A stretch of DNA of 19,068 nucleotides. Source: Pseudomonadota bacterium. Its GTDB lineage: Bacteria > Myxococcota > Myxococcia > Myxococcales > Myxococcaceae. Shown piece after piece: positions 14,075 through 19,068 of this stretch (the first letter of the stretch is position 1; each line of letters opens with the position of its first letter). A program made the translations under genes and the position numbers. A model generated the notes under the pieces. That model was given only the letters and a program-made list of their open reading frames with translations. It ran no database searches and was not told the origin of the DNA. Location of the stretch: contig JAFADT010000756.1 in assembly GCA_023424585.1 (NCBI GenBank), forward strand, positions 1 to 19,068. Direction: 5' to 3'.

Positions 14075-15871
14075 ATGGCCAGCTCGCGTCGGCAGTTCCT
14101 GACCCACACCGTGCTTGGACTCGCGAGCACCGCCGTCTCCGCGGCGCCGGACGCGGGCCCGTCCGCGCCGCCGGCCGGGGCGCCGCCCACCTTCGGCGCG
14201 GGCCCCACGGTGGGGCCGGAGGTCAGCCCCACCACCTTCGCGGAGGCCGAGAAGCTGATGCAGGTGCGGCTCACGCCCGCCGAGCGCACCCAGGCCGCCG
14301 GCAACTGGCGTGTGTCCCTGGCGCCGCTGCACGAGCGCCGCACCGGCCCGCGCAAGCTCGCGCTGGAGCCCACGCTGTCGCCCGCGTCGCAGTGGAACCC
14401 CTCGCTGCCGGGGCTCGGGCCCACCGCGCCCGCCAGGGACCGCTTCGTGCGCAGCCGCGCCGCGAAGGTGCCGCTGCCCGCGAAGGAGGAGGACATCGCC
14501 TTCGCGCCGCTCACCCAGCTGTCGCGCTGGGTGGAGTCGCGCGCCATCACGTCGGAGCGGCTCACGCGGCTCTATCTCGCGCGGCTGAAGCGCCACGACC
14601 CGAAGCTCCAGTGCGTCATCACCCTGACGGAGGAGCTGGCGCTCCAGCAGGCGCGGCAGGCGGACAAGGACCTCGCGGCGGGCCGCTACAAGGGCCCGCT
14701 GCACGGCATCCCCTGGGGAGCGAAGGACCTGGTGGACACCGCGGGCATCCGCACCACCTACGGCGCGGAGCCGTTCCGCGACCGCGTCCCCACCACGGAC
14801 GCCGCCGTGGTGGACCGGCTGCACCGCGCGGGCGCCGTGCTGGTGGCGAAGCTCAGCCTGGGCGCGCTCGCGCTCAACGACGTCTGGTTCGGCGGCGAGA
14901 CGAAGAACCCATGGCTCCTGGAGGAGGGCTCCTCCGGCAGCAGCGCGGGGCCGGGCGCGGCGACGGCGGCGGGGCTCGTGGGCTTCTCCCTGGGCAGCGA
15001 GACGGGGGGCAGCATCGTGTCGCCGTCCATGCGCTGCGGCGTCACCGGCCTGCGCCCCACCTTCGGCCGCGTGCCGCGCACGGGCGCCATGACGCTGTGC
15101 TGGTCGCTGGACAAGCTGGGGCCCATGACGCGCGGGGTGGAGGACTCGCTGCTGGTGCTCGCCGCGCTCAACGGCCCGGACGCGGGCGACGTGGCGAGCG
15201 TGCCCGCGAAGCTGGACTTCGACGCGAACGCGCCCGTGAAGGGCCTGCGCGTGGGCTATGTGCCCGCGTGGATGAAGGAGCGCCCCGCCACGGACGTGGC
15301 CCGCCAGGCGCTGGAGACGCTCCAGGGGCTGGGCCTGACGCCGGTGGAGGTCCAGCTCCCCGACTGGCCTTACGCCTCCCTCAACGTCATCCTCTTCGCG
15401 GAGGCCGCCGCCGCCTTCGAGGAGCTCACGCTCGGCCACGGCGTGGACGCGCTGAAGATGCAGACGCCGGACGCGTGGCCCAACCTCTTCCGCCAGTCCC
15501 GCTTCCTGTCCGCGGTGGACTTCGTGCAGGCGGACCGGCTGCGTCGCAAGGTGGCCCAGGAGATGGCGCGCATCATGTCCCAGGTGGACGTGCTGCTCGT
15601 GCCCTCGCTGCGCGACGAGGCCCTCACCATCACCAACCACACGGGCCACCCGTCGCTCACGCTGCGCACCGGCTTCGTGGAGGTGTCCAGGGCCCGCAGC
15701 GACTGGGCCCCGGACCCCATGCGCCCCGCGCCCACCTTCGCCACCCCGCGCCGCGTCCCCCACGGCGTGACGCTCATCGGCCAGCTCTTCGGCGAGGGCA
15801 CCCTGGGCCGCGTGGGCATCGCCCTGGAGCGGGCCTCCGGCGTCGCTGGTGAGCGCCCGCCCGGCTTTTGA
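14075..15871 (+). CDS. Tat-exported amidase-signature hydrolase
   Basis: A 598-aa hydrolase of the amidase signature family, which cleaves amide bonds by a Ser-cisSer-Lys triad. The N-terminus has a Tat motif (SSRRQFLTH) and a signal ending near SAAPDAG, so the enzyme should work outside the cytoplasm. About 100 residues of Pro/Ala-rich and unassigned sequence come before the catalytic domain (about 140-590). Catalytic residues by position: Lys217 in PWGAKDL, cis-Ser near 286/287 in EEGSSGSSAG, and nucleophile Ser313 in GSETGGSIVSP. GVTGLRPTFGRVPRTG follows, also a family mark. The substrate is unknown. The GatA role is unlikely because of the export signal and the lack of gatB or gatC nearby. 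ATG 14075 follows GGGAGG at 14062-14067. Confidence 0.93.
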   Translation: MASSRRQFLTHTVLGLASTAVSAAPDAGPSAPPAGAPPTFGAGPTVGPEVSPTTFAEAEKLMQVRLTPAERTQAAGNWRVSLAPLHERRTGPRKLALEPTLSPASQWNPSLPGLGPTAPARDRFVRSRAAKVPLPAKEEDIAFAPLTQLSRWVESRAITSERLTRLYLARLKRHDPKLQCVITLTEELALQQARQADKDLAAGRYKGPLHGIPWGAKDLVDTAGIRTTYGAEPFRDRVPTTDAAVVDRLHRAGAVLVAKLSLGALALNDVWFGGETKNPWLLEEGSSGSSAGPGAATAAGLVGFSLGSETGGSIVSPSMRCGVTGLRPTFGRVPRTGAMTLCWSLDKLGPMTRGVEDSLLVLAALNGPDAGDVASVPAKLDFDANAPVKGLRVGYVPAWMKERPATDVARQALETLQGLGLTPVEVQLPDWPYASLNVILFAEAAAAFEELTLGHGVDALKMQTPDAWPNLFRQSRFLSAVDFVQADRLRRKVAQEMARIMSQVDVLLVPSLRDEALTITNHTGHPSLTLRTGFVEVSRARSDWAPDPMRPAPTFATPRRVPHGVTLIGQLFGEGTLGRVGIALERASGVAGERPPGF

Positions 15872-15919
15872 GTGGGGCTCCGCGCGGCTGCTTCATCGCG
15901 CAAGGCTGCATTCCAACGA

Positions 15920-15948
15920 GGCACCGACGGGTCGACCCTGTCGGTGCC
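15920..15948. terminator. Long hairpin after the amidase gene
   Basis: GGCACCGAC (15920-15928) pairs with GTCGGTGCC (15940-15948), and the middle GGGTCGACCC is itself a palindrome, so nearly the whole 29 nt is self-complementary with one extra base. It lies 48 nt after the amidase stop. There is no T run, so it is a terminator without a U tract or an operator for the downstream gene. Confidence 0.45.
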
Positions 15949-16100
15949 GCGGAGCGATGCACCTGACTCAAGGACCGAGGCGGGGGAGCCCGCGTCACCC
16001 CGAGACTCCAGCTCGGTCCTGGCCGAGGCCCGTGCCTTGAAGGTCGACTGACACACGCCAGGGCCCTCCGGCGAGGCCGGGGGGACGGCCAGCCCGGGCC

Positions 16101-16122
16101 CCCGGGGCACCTGTTGCCCGGG
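16101..16122. other. Small hairpin in the GH88 leader
   Basis: CCCGGGGCA (16101-16109) pairs with TGCCCGGG (16115-16122) across one bulged G, with a 5-nt loop, 47 nt before the GH88 start. It could stop upstream transcription or structure the leader. The evidence is only the pairing. Confidence 0.3.
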
Positions 16123-16168
16123 TTGGCACACCCGCACCTTCCGCGCCGGTCAAGCAGGGGAGGGGCGT

Positions 16169-17935
16169 ATGGACTGGGCCAGGCAGGGAGTGAAGCTGGG
16201 GGGGATGTTGGCCTTGCTGGTGGCGACGGGGGCGCAGGCCTTCACGGACTCGGACGCGGTGCGGGCCTTCACGTTCGCCCGCGCGCAGCTCGCGGACACG
16301 ATTCCGGAGCTGCCCAACGTGAACCGGTCACCCAAGTCGTCCCTGTCCAACGGGACGTGGACCACGGTGGCCAACACGGACAAGATCGCGTGGACGCAGG
16401 GCTTCTTCCCCGGGAGCATGTGGTTCATGTTCCAGGTCGCCAACGAGCCCTACTGGCGCGACCGCGCGGACCTGTGGACGCGGCCCCTGGAGGTCCAGCA
16501 GACCAACACGGAGACGCACGACCTGGGCTTCAAGATGTACAACAGCTATGGCAATGCCTGGCGGCTCACGGGGGACCCCTACTACCGCGACGTGCTGCTC
16601 ACCTCCGCCGCCTCGCTGGCCACCCGCTACAACAGCACGGTGGGCATCATCGATTGCTGTGATTGGAACTCGAGCTGGAACATCCCGCTCGTCACCGACA
16701 CGATGATGGACATCGAGCTGCTGCTCTGGGGCGCGCAGAACGGCGGCCCCGCGGTGTGGCGCACCATGGCGGTGAACCACGCGCTCCGGACGCTCCAGGA
16801 CGCGGTGCGCTCCAATGGCAGCTCGTTCCACTACGTGGACTACAACAACAACGGCACCATCCGCTCCCGAGGCACCTTCCAGGGCTACTCCGCCAGCTCC
16901 ACCTGGGCGCGCGGGCAGGCGTGGCTCATCTACGGCTACACGATGGTGTACCGCTACACGAAGGACGCGCGCTTCCTCACCGCGGCCCGGCGGGTGACGG
17001 ACTGGTACCTGGCGAACCTGCCCGCGGACCGTGTGCCCAACTGGGACTTCAACGCCCCCAGACAGTCCAAGGACTCCTCCGCCGCGGCCGTGGTCGCGTC
17101 CGCCCTGCTGGAGCTGAGCACCCTGGAGACGGACGCCACCCGGCGCACCACCTACCGCACCGCCGCGCTGGCGATGCTGGACTCGCTGGTGTCGCCCGCG
17201 TACCTCGCGCAGGGCACCAACAGCCCGGGCCTGCTGCTGCACGGCGTGGGCAACTACCCGGCGGGGCAGGAGATCAACGTCAGCCTCATCTACGGCGACT
17301 ACTACTTCCTGGAGGCCCTGCTGCGCTTCAACCCGCGCCCCAACTACCCCTGGTACTCGAAGCTGACCCTGCCGCGCGGCCAGCACCTGCTGGGCACCAG
17401 CAACACGGGCACGCGCATCGTGGAGTTCGACCTCACCCCGCTGGCGGACAACCTGGGCGGCGGCGTGGTGGGCTGGACGGACAGCTCCACGGAGGTGACG
17501 GCCTTCAACCGGCTGAACATGGCGCTGCGTATGAGCGAGGACGGCATCTTCCAGGTGCGCAATGGCGCGGGCTACTCGTGGATCCGCCGGGTGCCGTACG
17601 TGCGCAACCAGACGTACCACTTCCGCATGAGCGTGGACCTGCTCGCGCAGCGCTACACGGTCTGGGTGACGCCCCCGGGCAGCGCGGAGGTGCTGCTCGT
17701 GGACCGGGTCGCGTTCCGCTCGGACGGGCCGCCCATCAATGACCTGGGCCGCGTCGCGGTCATCTCCACCGTGGTGGACAGCGACTTCCGCGTGAACAAC
17801 CACCGCGTCTACGCGCCCGGCGCGAGCGTGGCCGCCGCGCTCGACGTCCCGGACCCGCTGCCCGAAGCCCTGTGGCGGGAGCTGGATGTCCCCGAGCGCG
17901 TCTCCACGGGCCCCCTGGTCCCGTCCGAGCGCTGA
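16169..17935 (+). CDS. Secreted GH88 unsaturated glucuronyl hydrolase with C-terminal lectin-like domain
   Basis: A 588-aa exported enzyme that releases unsaturated uronic acid from oligosaccharides made by polysaccharide lyases. Residues 1-24 are a signal peptide (ending GAQA). The GH88 (alpha/alpha)6 domain spans about 30-395. It has WTQGFFPGSMWFM, the acid/base pair Asp118 in THDLGFKMY and Asp177 in VTDTMMDIELL, WARGQAWLIYGYTMVYRYT, PNWDFNAP, DSSAAAVVASALLEL, and NYPAGQEINVSLIYGDYYFLEAL. Residues about 400-560 form a beta-rich segment (RIVEFDLTP, FQVRNGAGYSW, TYHFRMSVDLLAQRYTVWVTPPGS) resembling a concanavalin/laminin-G fold that may bind the polymer. A short Pro-rich tail ends the protein. 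ATG 16169 follows AGGGGAGGGG. It is convergent with the CBM20 esterase. Confidence 0.93.
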   Translation: MDWARQGVKLGGMLALLVATGAQAFTDSDAVRAFTFARAQLADTIPELPNVNRSPKSSLSNGTWTTVANTDKIAWTQGFFPGSMWFMFQVANEPYWRDRADLWTRPLEVQQTNTETHDLGFKMYNSYGNAWRLTGDPYYRDVLLTSAASLATRYNSTVGIIDCCDWNSSWNIPLVTDTMMDIELLLWGAQNGGPAVWRTMAVNHALRTLQDAVRSNGSSFHYVDYNNNGTIRSRGTFQGYSASSTWARGQAWLIYGYTMVYRYTKDARFLTAARRVTDWYLANLPADRVPNWDFNAPRQSKDSSAAAVVASALLELSTLETDATRRTTYRTAALAMLDSLVSPAYLAQGTNSPGLLLHGVGNYPAGQEINVSLIYGDYYFLEALLRFNPRPNYPWYSKLTLPRGQHLLGTSNTGTRIVEFDLTPLADNLGGGVVGWTDSSTEVTAFNRLNMALRMSEDGIFQVRNGAGYSWIRRVPYVRNQTYHFRMSVDLLAQRYTVWVTPPGSAEVLLVDRVAFRSDGPPINDLGRVAVISTVVDSDFRVNNHRVYAPGASVAAALDVPDPLPEALWRELDVPERVSTGPLVPSER

Positions 17936-17950
17936 CACCCGGGGCCCGCC

Positions 17951-17982
17951 CGGAGGCTCGCCCCTCGTCAGGGGGGCCTCCG
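17951..17982. terminator. Shared terminator between GH88 and esterase genes
   Basis: CGGAGGC (17951-17957) pairs with GCCTCCG (17976-17982), with an inner CCCC/GGGG stem (17961-17964 with 17971-17974). It lies 16 nt after the GH88 stop and 20 nt from the end of the convergent esterase, so it can serve both. Confidence 0.65.
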
Positions 17983-18001
17983 TGGGGGCACGGAAGCTTC
18001 G

Positions 18002-19068
18002 TCACCGCGTCGCGGGATACAGGAAGCGCAGGATGTCGCCGAAGCGCGCGCTCCACGCGGCCTCGTTGTGCTGACCTCCCTCCACCACCGTGTACCGGAG
18101 GTCGTCGTCCAGCACCCAGCCCCTGGCCACCAGCGCGTCGCGCAGGGCCTGGGCATCCGCCACCGTCTCCGCCTGGCTGCCGGAGCCTTCGTGGGTGCCG
18201 ATGTCCTCCCAGATGCGCAGCGCGGGCTTCGCGGTGAGCGCGTTCACCTCCGCGAGGAGCTCCCGGTCCGCCCACCACACCGACGGCGACACCACGCCCA
18301 GGCGGCTGAAGACGTCCGGGTGCTTGAGCCCCAGCGACAGGGAGACGAGCCCGCCCAGCGACGAGCCCGCGAGCCCCGTGAACTCCGCCTCCGGCTTCGT
18401 GCGGAGCTCCGCGTCGATGCGCGGCTTCAGCTCCTGGATGAGGAACCGGCCGTACACGTCCGCGCGGCCCGCGTCCGGGAACTCCGGCGGGAAGGGCACC
18501 GGCGTGTACTCCGCGATGCGGTCCGCGGTGTTGTAGATGCCCACGATGATGAGCGGCTCCACCTGGCCTGCCTCCACCAGCGCCTGCGCCGTCTCATCCA
18601 CGTTCCACTCGCCGGCGAACGCGGTGCTGACGTCCATCAGGTTCTGCCCGTCGTGCATGTAGAGCACCGGGTAGCGGCGCGCGGGGTCCGCGTCGTAGCC
18701 GGGCGGCAGCCAGATGATGACGTCGCGCGGCTTGAGGGTGGGGTCCTGGGGCACGACGTCGCGCAGGTAGCGCACGTCTCCGGTGAGCGGCGGGGGAGGC
18801 GGGGGCGTGGTCAGGTCCGCCCAGCCGCGCACCTCCACGGACGCGCGCTCGAAGCCGCCGCCGGTGGTGAAGGTGTGGTTGGCCACCTCCGCGCCCGTGC
18901 TGCTCTTCTCCACCGTCTCCCAGGAGCCGCGCGTCACCTTGAACTCCAGGGCCGTGCCCGCCGCGAAGGTGACGGCGCCCGCGTAGGCGCCGTCCACGGC
19001 CTGGTAGAGCTCCACCTCCGCGCCATTCCAGTTCCCCAGTTCCGGCTGGTTCCCGGACAGCCACACCC
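18002..19068 (-). CDS. CBM20-linked esterase (esterase D/Fes type), 5' end outside the window
   Basis: At least 355 residues are visible; the start lies beyond 19068. The first part (window 19068 to about 18800) has VWLSGNQPELGNWNG and ALEFKVTRGSWETVEK, the pattern of a starch-binding CBM20 module. A Thr/Pro linker (TTPPPPPP) follows. The rest is an alpha/beta-hydrolase of the esterase D/enterochelin-esterase group: DVIIWLPPGYDADPARRYPV, LYMHDGQNL, EPLIIVGIYNT. The nucleophile serine (codon 18361-18359) lies in GSSLGG, and the catalytic His in EGGQHNEAAW lies near 18069. The probable role is an exported esterase that acts on acylated polysaccharide or phenolic esters; the substrate is not fixed. 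The signal peptide would be in the missing part. It is convergent with GH88. Confidence 0.9.
   Translation of the reverse strand, partial: VWLSGNQPELGNWNGAEVELYQAVDGAYAGAVTFAAGTALEFKVTRGSWETVEKSSTGAEVANHTFTTGGGFERASVEVRGWADLTTPPPPPPLTGDVRYLRDVVPQDPTLKPRDVIIWLPPGYDADPARRYPVLYMHDGQNLMDVSTAFAGEWNVDETAQALVEAGQVEPLIIVGIYNTADRIAEYTPVPFPPEFPDAGRADVYGRFLIQELKPRIDAELRTKPEAEFTGLAGSSLGGLVSLSLGLKHPDVFSRLGVVSPSVWWADRELLAEVNALTAKPALRIWEDIGTHEGSGSQAETVADAQALRDALVARGWVLDDDLRYTVVEGGQHNEAAWSARFGDILRFLYPATR

Noticed and set aside
13697..15763. 688-codon minus-strand open frame opposite the amidase
   Set aside because: Low-complexity Arg/His/Gly translation with no family features. The opposite strand carries a clear catalytic triad and signal peptide.
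14075..15871. Amidase as GatA of the tRNA amidotransferase
   Set aside because: It has a Tat export signal and a long N-terminal extension, and no gatB or gatC lies nearby.
16122..16142. TTGGCACACCCGCACC as a sigma-54 promoter for GH88
   Set aside because: The GG and GC elements are not ten bases apart, so the -24/-12 spacing rule is broken.

Overview
This high-GC window has strong third-position G/C bias, long antisense open frames and several genes with a myxobacterial look. These include DUF4398/OmpA lipoproteins, a Tat-exported amidase-signature protein and many small lineage-specific lipoproteins. It most likely comes from a myxobacterium of the Myxococcus/Corallococcus type; that is inferred from gene style, not from a marker gene. 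I see no rRNA, tRNA, CRISPR array, transposase or phage gene.

Layout. Positions 1-786 hold two tandem paralogous small lipoprotein genes, the first cut by the window edge. A 25-bp perfect palindrome (866-890) precedes a broken NmrA/QorB-type quinone oxidoreductase gene (976-1603) that has lost its middle and its frame. A hairpin separates it from a convergent acyl-CoA desaturase (1671-2468, minus). Divergent from the desaturase is a stand-alone bioA (2748-4079). Next to bioA is a second wreck, a sensor histidine kinase reduced to pieces of its PAS and HisKA regions (4091-4500, minus). An overlapping membrane-protein pair follows on the minus strand: an AI-2E/PerM-family transporter (5282-6445) and a DedA protein (4668-5282). 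An intergenic region with three copies of a GCGTCTGGCA motif (6446-6780) leads to an unrecognised 173-aa gene.

The middle third holds a GNAT acetyltransferase (minus) and an envelope operon (minus). That operon encodes a small DUF4398 lipoprotein followed by a lipoprotein with a coiled coil and an OmpA peptidoglycan-binding domain; it ends at a clear intrinsic terminator (8061-8101). A plus-strand pair encodes a stand-alone 5'-3' exonuclease and a group II truncated haemoglobin. After a 450-nt stretch with no confident gene come a DUF4126 membrane protein and, convergent to it, a winged-helix-like protein of unknown function.

The right third holds a sterol-desaturase/fatty-acid-hydroxylase family protein, a Tat-exported amidase and a secreted GH88 unsaturated glucuronyl hydrolase with a C-terminal lectin-like domain. 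Convergent to the last is the 3' part of an esterase preceded by a CBM20 starch-binding module. The last two fit the polysaccharide-scavenging lifestyle of a predatory or saprophytic soil bacterium.

Most genes are ordinary metabolic and envelope housekeeping. The unusual points are the two gene remnants with internal deletions within 3.5 kb, the perfect palindrome, the repeated motif upstream of the unknown gene, the exonuclease-globin operon, and the terminator built into the stop codon of the winged-helix gene. I did not find a convincing new defence or biosynthetic system.
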